Shown: one piece after another, positions 17,823 to 27,295 of the stretch
Numbering within the stretch: position 1 is the first letter of the stretch
How the letters are laid out: every line of letters starts with the position of its first letter
Assembly (NCBI RefSeq): GCF_014199435.1
Contig: NZ_JACIJP010000001.1
Location: forward strand, 558,001 to 622,000
Reading direction: 5' to 3'
DNA length: 64,000 nt
Source: Sphingobium subterraneum
Lineage (GTDB): Bacteria > Pseudomonadota > Alphaproteobacteria > Sphingomonadales > Sphingomonadaceae
Position numbers and translations under genes: made by a program
The notes under the pieces: generated by a model
Seen by the model: the letters and a program-made list of their open reading frames with translations, nothing else
Told to the model about the DNA's origin: nothing
The model's database searches: none

Positions 17823-19244
17823 ATGGTCAAGCCCCGTTCCCGTCTGAGCCTCTCCGCTTTTGCCTTTCTCGCTGCCTGCGGCGCAGCCGCGCCCGCTCAT
17901 GCCCAGGGCTGGGCGGAAAGCTGGTTCAACACTGTCACCTATACCTCGCCCGGCAGCTTCAACGACCAGACCCGCGGCTATGTGACGGCGGGCGGTATGT
18001 CGGGCCGGATCGATGTGCACAATGATTATGTGATGTCGCTCTCGCTCCCCAAGGTGAAGGCCGGCTGCGGCGGCATCGACATGTTCTTGGGCGGAATGTC
18101 CTTCCTCGACCCCGAATATCTTGTCCAGAAACTGGAAAGCATCCTTCAGGCCGCTCCCGCCGTTGCCTTCCAGTATCTACTGGAAACCCTGGACGAGAAG
18201 ATGGGCAACATCATCTCGAAGATGGAGGCGGCGACCAATTTTCTGAACTCGATCCAGGTCAACGACTGCCGCCTGGCGAACCGCATGGTCCAGATCGCCA
18301 AGGGCGATGATAATATGTCCGGGATCATCGAGGAGATGACCGGCTATCGCTCGGTAAAGCAGGGCTTCTCCAAAAGCTTCCAGCAAAGCCGCGAGCGGAT
18401 CGAAGCCAATAACAACAATCCGACCGAGGATCTCAAGAACGCGCTCGTCAATTGCCCGGCGGAAGTCACCGAGATTTTCCGGACCGGATCGCTTCTCGCC
18501 CATGCCGCAACCCGGGTTGGCGCCGGCGCCTGGGCGAATGTGATGCGCGCGCGCATCGGCGACGTTTATATGCGCTGGGATCCGACCGACAAGGTGCCCC
18601 TCTTCTCGGCCATTCCCGCCTGCCCGCATCAGGATACCGACAGCCCACAGGATTTTCTGGCAGGCACGGCCCAAAGCCGCACACTCACTATTCCGGCGAC
18701 AAGTGCCGACTGCTCGAACGACAGCGGCAAGGGCGCGCTCGCGCTGACACAGAACCTCATGCAGTCGATCGCCACCAAGATCGCGACGCGGGGAACACTC
18801 AGCCCTGCGGAACAGCAATTCGTTGCCAATGTGAAGACGCTCCCCGTCTATCGCATGCTCGAATGGGGCGTGCGCCAGGGCGTCACAGGCTCAGTGATCG
18901 CCGACACCGATGAACTCGTCGCGTTCACGCTCGCCTACCAGATGCTCAACGACCTTACACGATCGATCGATTTCGCAGTCCTGAATGCCGAACGCGGGAC
19001 GAATGCTGCCGGTGCGGCCGATGCCACCAACACCAATGTCTGCCAGACGCGCATACTGACCAAGGGCATCGAACAGCTACGGGACCTGCGCGAAGAGGTG
19101 CTGCGTCAGCGCGCGCAGATGCGCCAAAGCTATATGGCAGCCCTCAATGCTGCCAATCTTTCCGCGAACTATGCCGGCTTGCTGCGCCAGCGCGACCGTG
19201 ACGCACGCGACGCCAGTGGCACCGTTGCCGCTCCCAACCGCTGA
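17823..19244 (+). CDS. traH: TraH, conjugative pilus assembly protein
   Basis: Periplasmic/outer-membrane protein of F-type assembly. The ATG with GGAAGG about 8-12 bases upstream gives 473 residues. A signal peptide ends near PAHAQ at residue 28. Conserved TraH segments follow: GCGGIDMFLGGMSFLDPEY near residues 82-100, NSIQVNDCRLANRMVQ in the middle, and a coiled C-terminal tail. The neighbouring traG completes the usual F-G-H group. Length matches the family (about 460). Confidence 0.95.
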   Translation: MVKPRSRLSLSAFAFLAACGAAAPAHAQGWAESWFNTVTYTSPGSFNDQTRGYVTAGGMSGRIDVHNDYVMSLSLPKVKAGCGGIDMFLGGMSFLDPEYLVQKLESILQAAPAVAFQYLLETLDEKMGNIISKMEAATNFLNSIQVNDCRLANRMVQIAKGDDNMSGIIEEMTGYRSVKQGFSKSFQQSRERIEANNNNPTEDLKNALVNCPAEVTEIFRTGSLLAHAATRVGAGAWANVMRARIGDVYMRWDPTDKVPLFSAIPACPHQDTDSPQDFLAGTAQSRTLTIPATSADCSNDSGKGALALTQNLMQSIATKIATRGTLSPAEQQFVANVKTLPVYRMLEWGVRQGVTGSVIADTDELVAFTLAYQMLNDLTRSIDFAVLNAERGTNAAGAADATNTNVCQTRILTKGIEQLRDLREEVLRQRAQMRQSYMAALNAANLSANYAGLLRQRDRDARDASGTVAAPNR

Positions 19245-19259
19245 TACGGGACCAGGATC

Positions 19260-22200
19260 ATGCGTTTTGCTCTCCGCACCCTTGCCGCCCTGCTGCTCGC
19301 CTTCATGGCAACGCCTGCGCTGGCGGTCGATACCAGCTTCTATACCTATGACGGCTTTGCCGAGACGGTGGACGCATTCCGCCTTGTCTCGCTGATCTTT
19401 GCCGATCCACGCTACGAAACGCTGGTGATGATCATCGCGGTAGCCGGCATCGCGCTTGGGGCGGTGATCGCCAGCGTGCGCGGACAGGGGATGGGCCTTG
19501 TCGCCTTCGGGTTCCAGATCCTTATCGGGATCGGCCTGTTCACCGGCCTGGTCGCGACCACCGGCACGGTCCATGTCTATGACAAGGTGCGGAACGCCTA
19601 TCAGCCCGTGGGCAATGTCCCCAATCTCCTTGTGCTGGTCGCCGGCGTCACCAATCTGATGGAGCGCTCGCTTGCGGAAGTTATCGACGACAATACCCTT
19701 GATCCCAATGCCAAGCTCGATTTCGGGGCGGGCGGGCACAGCTTCGATCTGTTTTTAAACGCCGTTAGCCCGCGTGGGCCCATGACCGACAGTTTTCTCG
19801 ACGCGACGATCAAGGACTATGCCCGGCAATGCTATCCGGTCGCAAGGGTCTCGCCCGCTTATGGGGTCGATGACGACCAACTCTTCCGCACCTCGACCGA
19901 TCTCCCTGCCTCCTTCGCGGCCATGGCGGGACCTGCGACGTTCAGCACCGTCTATAGTGCCGCCGACAAGGGCGGCACGACGATGAGTTGCGAACAAGCC
20001 TGGACCTATATCCAGACGCAGCTCAGCAATCCAGCGCTGTTCGATGGTTACACGACGCAGGTCTGTCAGCGCACCGGTTATGACGTCACGGATGCCTCGC
20101 AGCTTGCGCGCTGCCGCTCGCACTTGGGCGAAATGGGCCAGATGATGATGGGAACGCCATTGTCCCTGCAGGCGTTCATGACCGACATATTGCTCGGCAA
20201 CACGGTCGGCGACGTGCTGTTCGAGGACAGTCCGGCCTCGGCGGCGCGCGTGATGGCCAACCGCGCCATCGTCTCCAACGGCCTGTCGACCATGTCGGTC
20301 GCCAATGAGTGGATGCCGACGATCCGCGCGACCATGTTCGGCATCATGCTGTTCTTGGTGCCGATCGCGTTGCTTTTTATCCTCACGCCCATCAACCTGC
20401 GGGTCGCGAGCTTTGCCTTGGGACTCTTCGTGTTTGTAGCACTCTGGGGCGTGATCGATGCCGGCATCTACCAGCTGACCCTTGGCCGTGCAATGGATGT
20501 GCTTGCCGAGATGCGTTCCAATGCGGTAGCGGCAAACGCCTGGATGCTGGCGCCCTCTTCGGCAATGAAGGCGCTCGCAATTTTCGGCACCTTCCGCACG
20601 GCTGCTGCCGGACTCGCCGGTGCGTTCGTGTTCACCGTGTTCCGCTTCTCCGGCAATGTGTTCTCGAGCTTTACCGGCGGCGCGCTGCAGGCGCAGGGGC
20701 TTGGCACGGCTGCCGCTGCACCGCTTGCCACCCGCGAAGGCTATGCCTCCGCGCTGGAATCCCAAGCATCAGCCGCAGGCACTTTTGCCAGGCGGGGGGC
20801 TTCCTCAAGCTTCGGCGATTTTGGCGAACGTTCCAGCTTCGGCGCCAATCGCGCATTTGGGGCAGCCTCGGGACTCGTCGGCGAACAAGGCGGCGGCGTA
20901 CCCGGCATTCCCGCCTTCGGCATGGGTGGGATTGATGCCGCGCGCGAATTGGGTGGCCTTTCTCCTGCCCTCAATGGCAAGGATCTGAGCGACCCGGCCG
21001 TGGCGCGCGCGGTCAGAACCAATGCCGCCACCGCCGCAATCCATAATTTTGCCGAGAAGGATGCGTTGCGCGCGCTCGGCACCGGCTATTTTGGTGCAGG
21101 GCAAGCGGGAGAAAAGGCTTTCGCCGCTTTCGCGCAGAATATGGTGCAGTGGAAAGCATTCGGCGACGAGCGCGCCTATGCAATGATGTTCCAGGGTGCC
21201 TCCCGGCACTTCGAGCGCACCGGCTACTCGAAGGTGGATGCGGAATTGAAGGCCTCGGGCGTGATCGGCGAGGCGGGCGCTGATCCTACGTTCGCCAAGC
21301 TTATCGCCAATAGCTATGATCAGGAACAGATACTCAAAAACGACCTGACAGGAGCGCAGGTTCAGGTCGGGGCGATGGAGGGTCGCCGCGACTATGCCGG
21401 CACCCAAGTCGCCGAAACCGAGCGCCGCAATGTCGCGACCGAGCAGGCCCACCGCACCGGCAGCAACGAGGGCCAGCGGGGTGCCGCCGCGATGCTCGGC
21501 TTGTCGGTTGATGAAACCAGTCGGCGCATAGCGTTCATCAATGCGCTGTCAGGCGAAGCACGCGCGTCGGCCATTACCCAGCTTTCTCGTGCAACGGGGC
21601 GCAACGAGGCGCAAGTCAGCCGAGCCCTCGAAACCTACAATGCGGCAACCCAGCTTGGCACCGCTGATGGCGCGACGGCGGAAACGGTGCGCGAAGGCAG
21701 CAGCGTCTATGGCCGGACCCGCGAGGCAGCAGGCTATGATGTCGCCGAACGGGCTGGAAAACTCGACGCCCAGCGCCAAGTGGGACATGGTGGCACACGC
21801 TCGGCAGCGCGCATCGGCGAGGAACGCAGGCAATCCGATAATTTCGGTTTTGCCCAAGGTGCTGCCGCTGCCGAAACATCGACGCGCGGAGCCGCCCGGC
21901 TCGATAGCTTCATCCATGCGCTGAGCCGCACCGCGGGGAACCAGACCGATATGGTGCAGGGTGGTGCCAGTGGCATTGCGGATCGCGCACGCAACGAACG
22001 CCTGACCGGCATCGTCGACAAGGAGCGTCTCACTCGTGCGCAGAAGCTGTTCAACGAGCATGGCATTAATCTGACCAAGCGTCAGATCGCGATGGACCAG
22101 AATGGCGACTTCACCCTCAACCTCAATCCCAGGACCGCAGCCCAGATGTGGCGCGGCGGACTGATCAACGAGAGCCAGCTCGGCGCCATCGCCAATGGCG

Positions 22201-23003
22201 GCTCAGCACGTTTGAGTTTCGCGCACAATGATCTGCTGGTTTCAAGCAGCACGAATTCGCAACGTTCAGCGCGCAATGACACCAGCACCCGGTTCGAGGC
22301 CGGCAAGCAGGCTGGCCCCGATACGGTCGAGCATTTCCTCGGCGGCGGCAAGGAAGGCCATGCCGCCATGGCCAACTGGCTGCGAGGAGGATTCGAGATG
22401 GACCGGCGCGGCAACTGGCGGTTAAAGCCTCAGGTCGCGGACACGCTGCAGCGCGATGTTCAGGCGATTATGGTACAGACCGGCTGGACACGGGGCATCG
22501 AAAGGTCAGCGCAGGACCAGGTATCGATGGGGACTGATGTTGGCGCCTCAATCTCCGCTTCCGTCAGTCGTACTGGAATTAGCAAGGCGACAAGAGGAGG
22601 TAAAGGCAGGTCATCCGGCTCATCTACAGCAGGCGGCGCCGGTGGTAATTTGGGCTTCGAAAGCTCCGATATCGGAGTCACATCCGAGACTGCGAACGCC
22701 AGAATTGACATCGTAAACTATGACGTACGCGAAGCCATTGCCGCAGCAGAGCGTGCTGCCTCGCGCTCGCACAACCCAACCGATACTTTCTCCCGCGAAT
22801 TGAGTCATCAGGTCCTCGGACCGAGTGGCTTGCGCAATCGTTATCTCGAACAGTCAGATTCCGGACGTGGAACCGCAGACGTTACTGGTCCACTTACGTC
22901 AATTGAACAATCCTCCGTGCTCAGATCAGGTCGCTTCTCCGATGATCTAGAGAAAGGGCCGCTTGATGGTGATCCCAGCTTCAAGGAGCGCCGTGACAAG
23001 TAA
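19260..23003 (+). CDS. traG: TraG, mating-pair stabilization / entry exclusion protein
   Basis: Large inner-membrane protein with a periplasmic C-terminal region. The 1247-residue product begins with a signal-like segment (to LAVDTSFYTYDGF, typical of TraG). Several membrane helices lie in the first 450 residues (about 57-75, 85-103, 360-378, 385-410 and 440-465). A Gly/Ala-rich linker and a long hydrophilic C-terminal part of about 750 residues follow. F TraG is 938 residues, so this one is long. The last 150 residues (Ser/Gly-rich) seem less conserved. It is the last gene of the first tra block. Confidence 0.92.
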   Translation: MRFALRTLAALLLAFMATPALAVDTSFYTYDGFAETVDAFRLVSLIFADPRYETLVMIIAVAGIALGAVIASVRGQGMGLVAFGFQILIGIGLFTGLVATTGTVHVYDKVRNAYQPVGNVPNLLVLVAGVTNLMERSLAEVIDDNTLDPNAKLDFGAGGHSFDLFLNAVSPRGPMTDSFLDATIKDYARQCYPVARVSPAYGVDDDQLFRTSTDLPASFAAMAGPATFSTVYSAADKGGTTMSCEQAWTYIQTQLSNPALFDGYTTQVCQRTGYDVTDASQLARCRSHLGEMGQMMMGTPLSLQAFMTDILLGNTVGDVLFEDSPASAARVMANRAIVSNGLSTMSVANEWMPTIRATMFGIMLFLVPIALLFILTPINLRVASFALGLFVFVALWGVIDAGIYQLTLGRAMDVLAEMRSNAVAANAWMLAPSSAMKALAIFGTFRTAAAGLAGAFVFTVFRFSGNVFSSFTGGALQAQGLGTAAAAPLATREGYASALESQASAAGTFARRGASSSFGDFGERSSFGANRAFGAASGLVGEQGGGVPGIPAFGMGGIDAARELGGLSPALNGKDLSDPAVARAVRTNAATAAIHNFAEKDALRALGTGYFGAGQAGEKAFAAFAQNMVQWKAFGDERAYAMMFQGASRHFERTGYSKVDAELKASGVIGEAGADPTFAKLIANSYDQEQILKNDLTGAQVQVGAMEGRRDYAGTQVAETERRNVATEQAHRTGSNEGQRGAAAMLGLSVDETSRRIAFINALSGEARASAITQLSRATGRNEAQVSRALETYNAATQLGTADGATAETVREGSSVYGRTREAAGYDVAERAGKLDAQRQVGHGGTRSAARIGEERRQSDNFGFAQGAAAAETSTRGAARLDSFIHALSRTAGNQTDMVQGGASGIADRARNERLTGIVDKERLTRAQKLFNEHGINLTKRQIAMDQNGDFTLNLNPRTAAQMWRGGLINESQLGAIANGGSARLSFAHNDLLVSSSTNSQRSARNDTSTRFEAGKQAGPDTVEHFLGGGKEGHAAMANWLRGGFEMDRRGNWRLKPQVADTLQRDVQAIMVQTGWTRGIERSAQDQVSMGTDVGASISASVSRTGISKATRGGKGRSSGSSTAGGAGGNLGFESSDIGVTSETANARIDIVNYDVREAIAAAERAASRSHNPTDTFSRELSHQVLGPSGLRNRYLEQSDSGRGTADVTGPLTSIEQSSVLRSGRFSDDLEKGPLDGDPSFKERRDK

Positions 23004-23008
23004 TTCAC

Positions 23009-23518
23009 TCAGCGATCCGGATGAAAATGTCGCCAATGCAGCATGCCGGAGCGCGGATCGAGCGGATCTGAGTGAGGATCGCGCAAACCGCCCACCGAGC
23101 GCTTCGGGAACATCTGCTCATGCGTCGGCTCGACGAATTCCCAGTCGCTCCACGCGAACCAGGCCCGCGCATACCCCATTCCAAGCACCATTAGCGCCAA
23201 GGGTGGGAAGAAGGCGATGTTGAGGAAACCCGCCAGCACGCCGGTGTAGAATTGATCCAAAATAGACAAATAGAGCGAACCGAGTTTTCCAGCCCAATAG
23301 ATAGCGATTGCTACCCACCAGAGCTTTGCGTACCAGGGCCGCCACAACCAATCGTACGCATGCGGACGGTGGCGCTCATGCGCCTCCCTCTCCCGCAGTT
23401 CATCCTGCGGTTCGATTGCAGAGTCCACGAATGGATCCTTTCCGATCCGTAACGTAGCATATCGCTCATACACAGGGAATCGGGGATCGCTCCCCCTAGC
23501 TTGGATTTGATGTTCCAC
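23009..23518 (-). CDS. Hypothetical membrane protein, convergent to traG
   Basis: Unrecognised 169-residue protein with two hydrophobic segments at about residues 66-85 (LWWVAIAIYWAGKLGSLYL) and 92-115, and soluble ends. The GTG start has GGAG about 8 bases upstream. It is transcribed toward traG, with only 5 bp between the stops. An entry-exclusion or surface role (the position of traS/traT in F) is possible but not supported by any motif I can see. Confidence 0.6.
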   Translation of the reverse strand: MEHQIQARGSDPRFPVYERYATLRIGKDPFVDSAIEPQDELREREAHERHRPHAYDWLWRPWYAKLWWVAIAIYWAGKLGSLYLSILDQFYTGVLAGFLNIAFFPPLALMVLGMGYARAWFAWSDWEFVEPTHEQMFPKRSVGGLRDPHSDPLDPRSGMLHWRHFHPDR

Positions 23519-23586
23519 GTCCGATCTCCATCCTATTCGTCAAATCTCTGCCTTGCCCTCCCTTTCCATTTGCGTGGGAAGTCAGA

Positions 23587-23594
23587 TATGAACC
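23587..23594. repeat. Target-site duplication, left copy (TATGAACC)
   Basis: The 8-bp TATGAACC abuts the left inverted repeat of the IS4-family element. The identical octamer occurs immediately after its right end. Confidence 0.85.
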
Positions 23595-25158
23595 GTAAGC
23601 GTGGGCTGGAGCTTCCAATTACCCACAAGTCAGGCTGGCGCCTATTTTGATGTCGACGAGTCGGGACCATCCGCGCCACATGACGAGATTGCCGGGTGGC
23701 GGATCGTGGGTGCGGGCGAGATAGCCGCCGAGCTTGGCGATCTGGGTGAGGTAATGCCCAAGAGAGCGGTTGGTCTGAGGCGGCGATCCCCGGATCGCAG
23801 TGATCCGATCGATAATTTCGACCTCGTCGTCGGTAAGGACGATTCTGGGCGACGCGTCCGGTGCGGCGCGGTTGATCATCGTCATCCAGAACAACCGCCA
23901 GGCTAGGATGCAGAAGATGGCAATGAGGTTGACCAGGCGCTCGGCGGTGCGCAGTCGGGCATCTTCGGCGCGGCAGCCGGATTTGAGAATCTTGTGGAAA
24001 ACCTCGATTTTCCAGCGCATCGCGTACCAGACGAGCATGCGGATTGCGTCGTCTGGCGATGCCACCGGCAGGTCGGTGATCAGTTTCCAGTCGATCGCGG
24101 GTCGCCCGTCGGGCGCCTCTTCCTCGCGGGCGTAGACCACGGTCAGATCGAGCGCCGGGTATCGCTTCTGTTTGCCGATTGGCGGCAGGACATGGATGCG
24201 CTTGTATCTGAGGGTCACACGGGCGAGTGTGCCGTCGCCGATCTCGACCCTATGATGCCCAGTGACCGCGACCTCGGCCATTTCGGCGGCGATGGTGTGT
24301 CCGCCATCGCCCGCGAGCCGATCGACGCAGGTCCGCACAAGAAAGTGGGTGCCTGCATCCTGCGCGGCGCAAAAGAACTCGTAGATGTCGTTTTCGCGAT
24401 CGCCGATATGAACCAGCCGGTCCGGATCGCCGAGCAGCGCCGTCGCGCCACGCATATTGTCCAGCCATCGGATGCTCTCCTTGGCTTCGATCGGCACGCG
24501 CGTCGGGTTGATGTGACGCTTCAGCGCGGACGTTCCCTTGAACTTGGCTCGTGACCAAAATTTGATCGCCGCCAAACCCAGCGGCAGCCCCTCGGTCGTG
24601 ACCACCAAGCTGCTGTGCATCAGCAGACCGCAAACGGTGTGCAGCTTGAACCGACCATCATCGCCGCGTCGGCTCGGTGAATAGCCGATCGCCCCGATCG
24701 CTTCGTGTTGGGTACGCTGAAAGCTGAACTCGGTTGTGTCCTGCAACACGAGAACCGGCCCATCTGTCGCCGCGAAACGCGCGGTGGTCGCCTGAAAATG
24801 ACCGTCGAGAATCTCCCGCTCGCTGACATCAGCGTTCGATAGAAATCGGTATGCCGCCTTGGTGTTCGCCCAATCCTGACAGGCCAGCGGAATCGGTGCA
24901 CCGACCGCGCCCGACATCTGCGCGATCAGGGTTCGCAAACGAGCCCCAAGCCGGGCATCGCGAAATCGCGCCCCCGAAAGCTCGCCGTCAATCCAGCTCC
25001 CTGCGGTGATGTCCCCATCCGTCATCGTGCACCTCGCCATCGCGATTCAGTGCTCGAATATGAATCACACCCGATTCCCCGCCGCCAAGCCCCTTGCGTC
25101 AAACGGAATCACGTCCGCGACGATTTGTGGGTAATTGGAAGCTCCAGACCACGCTTAC
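23595..25158 (-). mobile_element. IS4-family insertion sequence, complete
   Basis: A 1564-bp element bounded by 34-bp terminal inverted repeats that differ at one position. The left repeat, at 23595-23628, starts GTAAGCGTGG and continues CTGGAGCTTCCAATTACCC. The right repeat is its complement, at 25125-25158. Flanking 8-bp duplications (TATGAACC) mark a clean single insertion. It holds one transposase gene on the minus strand. Intact ends, reading frame and duplication suggest a recent insertion. It sits at the junction between the tra block and the biosynthetic cargo. Confidence 0.92.
23619..25040 (-). CDS. IS4-family transposase
   Basis: DDE transposase of 473 residues, related to the Tn5/IS50-type group. 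The N-terminal DNA-binding region has WIDGELSGARFRDARLGARL. The first catalytic Asp is in VLQDTTEFSFQRT at about residue 100. The second is in HIGDRENDIYEFF at about residue 195. The Y-(2)-R-(3)-E-(6)-K signature is in YAMRWKIEVFHKILKSG at about residues 320-336. Its 3' end runs into the left inverted repeat. The frame is intact. Confidence 0.95.
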   Translation of the reverse strand: MARCTMTDGDITAGSWIDGELSGARFRDARLGARLRTLIAQMSGAVGAPIPLACQDWANTKAAYRFLSNADVSEREILDGHFQATTARFAATDGPVLVLQDTTEFSFQRTQHEAIGAIGYSPSRRGDDGRFKLHTVCGLLMHSSLVVTTEGLPLGLAAIKFWSRAKFKGTSALKRHINPTRVPIEAKESIRWLDNMRGATALLGDPDRLVHIGDRENDIYEFFCAAQDAGTHFLVRTCVDRLAGDGGHTIAAEMAEVAVTGHHRVEIGDGTLARVTLRYKRIHVLPPIGKQKRYPALDLTVVYAREEEAPDGRPAIDWKLITDLPVASPDDAIRMLVWYAMRWKIEVFHKILKSGCRAEDARLRTAERLVNLIAIFCILAWRLFWMTMINRAAPDASPRIVLTDDEVEIIDRITAIRGSPPQTNRSLGHYLTQIAKLGGYLARTHDPPPGNLVMWRGWSRLVDIKIGASLTCG

Positions 25159-25166
25159 TATGAACC
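25159..25166. repeat. Target-site duplication, right copy (TATGAACC)
   Basis: Second copy of the octamer found at 23587-23594, directly after the right inverted repeat. Confidence 0.85.
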
Positions 25167-25229
25167 TCCCGCGCAGTGGATAGCATAGTATCACCTACTT
25201 ATTGGCCGAATGCGTACCAGTGAGCAGGG

Positions 25230-26366
25230 TCAGTCCATCGTGCGACGATATCTGAACATGGCAATACCCGTCACAAATATGGTGAAAGCCAGCAGCGCCA
25301 GAAAATCTGTCTGAAGATCGCGGATCGAGGCATCTTTCAGCATTACACCGCGAACGACGCGGAGAAAATGAGTGAGTGGTAATAGCTCACCAATCCCCCG
25401 CGCCCACCCCGGCATTCCTCGGAAAGGGAACATGAAACCCGACAGGAGAATGGATGGCAGGAAGAAAAGGAAGGTCATCTGTATCGCCTGAAGCTGAGTT
25501 CTGGCAATGGTCGAAAAGCTGAAGCCAAGCGCCAGATTGGCAAGCGCGAAGTTGATGAGTCCTAGAGCGAGTATCTCAACACTCCCCGAAAAAGGTACCC
25601 CAAACAGAAAATTAGCTGCAATCAGGATCAAAACGGTCTGGACTGCGCCAATGCCCAGATAGGGCGCAATTTTTCCAATCATGACCTCGCCCGGCCTGGC
25701 TGGCAGGACGAGTAGATTTTCCATGGTGCCTCTCTCCACTTCACGGGTCATACCAATCGCGGTAATCATCACCAATGTCATCGTCAGGATCACGCCCAGC
25801 AAGCCCGGAATGATATTATACTGGGTCTTCTTCTCGGGATTGTATCTTGGATGGATGACCAGACCATAAGGTTCCCTGCCCACCTGCAGCCCCGCTAGGG
25901 AGCCTGTAAGATCATTGCGCAATGCGGAGGAAACGATAGATTCGGCATATCCAAGCGCGCTCGACGCCGCGACCGGGTCCGAGGCATCGGCCTCGATCAG
26001 CAATTCCGGTCGCCGCCCTGCAACCAGTGCAGCAGTAAAGCCGACCGGGATGTGGATCACGAATGTTACCTCGCCGCTGGAAAGCAGATGATCGCAATCC
26101 GGCAGGGCATCGCATGTCCGCGACAAATCGAAATAGCCGCTGTTCTGAAATCCGTGGAGCAGGCTCCGAACAATCGGGGAGCTATCCTCTGCATGCACCG
26201 CAGTCGGCAGATGCCGTGGGTCTGAATTAATGGCATATCCGAAAAAGACAAGCTGGATCACCGGAATGGCCAGCATGGCGGCAAAGGTGAGCCGGTCGCG
26301 GCGCATCTGGGTCAGTTCCTTCAAGAAGATCGCGCCTGACCGCCGGATCCAGCCTGGAATCGTCAT
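25230..26366 (-). CDS. ABC-2 type exporter permease
   Basis: Inner-membrane permease of an ABC exporter (YbhS/YbhR/YhhJ-like). From the ATG overlapping the ATPase stop it is 378 residues. One N-terminal helix at about residues 23-42 (FAAMLAIPVIQLVFFGYAIN) is followed by a large periplasmic domain. Five or so helices lie in the C-terminal half, with the ABC-2 signature ITAIGMTREVERGTMENLLV at about residues 205-224. It is the last gene of the cargo operon, coupled to the ATPase and membrane-fusion genes. The set would export the product or an antimicrobial compound. Confidence 0.9.
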   Translation of the reverse strand: MTIPGWIRRSGAIFLKELTQMRRDRLTFAAMLAIPVIQLVFFGYAINSDPRHLPTAVHAEDSSPIVRSLLHGFQNSGYFDLSRTCDALPDCDHLLSSGEVTFVIHIPVGFTAALVAGRRPELLIEADASDPVAASSALGYAESIVSSALRNDLTGSLAGLQVGREPYGLVIHPRYNPEKKTQYNIIPGLLGVILTMTLVMITAIGMTREVERGTMENLLVLPARPGEVMIGKIAPYLGIGAVQTVLILIAANFLFGVPFSGSVEILALGLINFALANLALGFSFSTIARTQLQAIQMTFLFFLPSILLSGFMFPFRGMPGWARGIGELLPLTHFLRVVRGVMLKDASIRDLQTDFLALLAFTIFVTGIAMFRYRRTMD

Positions 26367-27295
26367 GCCGACCTTTCCCCCGCAACGCCAGCCTTCTGGG
26401 TCAGTGCAATGAAGGCATCTTCCAAATTGGGGACGACCTCGCGCCATTCAATATTTTGCGAACGCAATTCGCCAATCGTTCGCTCGATAAGAGATCGATC
26501 GGTTCCGCTCACGTGAAGCGCGGCCCCGAAATAAGCGACATGTTCAACACCAGATGCTCTTTTGAGAGCCGCCATCAGTTTGCGCACGCCGGGACCATCG
26601 GCGCGAAATGTGACAAGTCCCGAGTTTGCGATCATCTCGGCCACCGTGCCCTTCGCCACGAGACGCCCACGCGACATATACACGACCTGATCGCAACGCT
26701 CGGCTTCATCCATATAGTGTGTCGAAACCAGCGCAGTCATGTTCCTTTCCTCGGTCATGCGATGAATCTGGTCCCAGAAGTCGCGGCGGGCGAGAGGGTC
26801 AACCCCCGACGTGGGTTCGTCGAGCAGGAGCAGGTCGGGCCCGTGCATGGTGACTGCGGCCAGCGCCAGCCTCTGCTGCCAACCACCCGAAAGCGTTCCG
26901 GCCAGCTGATCCTGCCGATCTTGCAGATCAAGAGTCCGGATGGTCGCGCTGACTACGGATGCCACATCGTCAATCAGGTGCAGTCGGGCAACGAATTCGA
27001 GATTTTCGCGCACAGTCAGATCGGTCCAGAAAGAGAATTTCTGCGTCATATATCCCATACGCGCCTTGATCTCTTCCGACTCAGTCAGGATATCATAACC
27101 TAGCGCAGTCCCCGTTCCCGCAGTCGGGCTCAGCAGACCACTCAGCATCCGGATGGTGGTCGTCTTGCCCGAACCGTTCGGACCGAGAAAGCCCCAGACT
27201 TCCCCCTTGGGCAATTGCAAATCGACATTCTCGACCGCGATCTTGCCCCCGAACTCCTTGCGAAGCCCATGCACGTCGATTGCAAATTCGCTCAC
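26363..27295 (-). CDS. ABC exporter ATP-binding protein
   Basis: ATPase of 310 residues. Walker A is GPNGSGKTT at about residues 38-46, the ABC signature is LSGGWQQR at about residue 133, and Walker B is LLLLDEPTSGVDP at about residues 150-162. An H-loop STHYMDE follows. The C-terminal extension (residues about 225-310) is the YbhF/DrrA-type regulatory domain. It starts within the 4-bp overlap with the membrane-fusion gene. With the permease and the HlyD-like protein it forms a YbhG-F-S-like exporter, but only one permease gene is present. Confidence 0.95.
   Translation of the reverse strand: MSEFAIDVHGLRKEFGGKIAVENVDLQLPKGEVWGFLGPNGSGKTTTIRMLSGLLSPTAGTGTALGYDILTESEEIKARMGYMTQKFSFWTDLTVRENLEFVARLHLIDDVASVVSATIRTLDLQDRQDQLAGTLSGGWQQRLALAAVTMHGPDLLLLDEPTSGVDPLARRDFWDQIHRMTEERNMTALVSTHYMDEAERCDQVVYMSRGRLVAKGTVAEMIANSGLVTFRADGPGVRKLMAALKRASGVEHVAYFGAALHVSGTDRSLIERTIGELRSQNIEWREVVPNLEDAFIALTQKAGVAGERSA

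Noticed and set aside
23009..23518. Calling the membrane protein convergent to traG an entry-exclusion protein
   Set aside because: Only position suggests it; there is no motif or length evidence.
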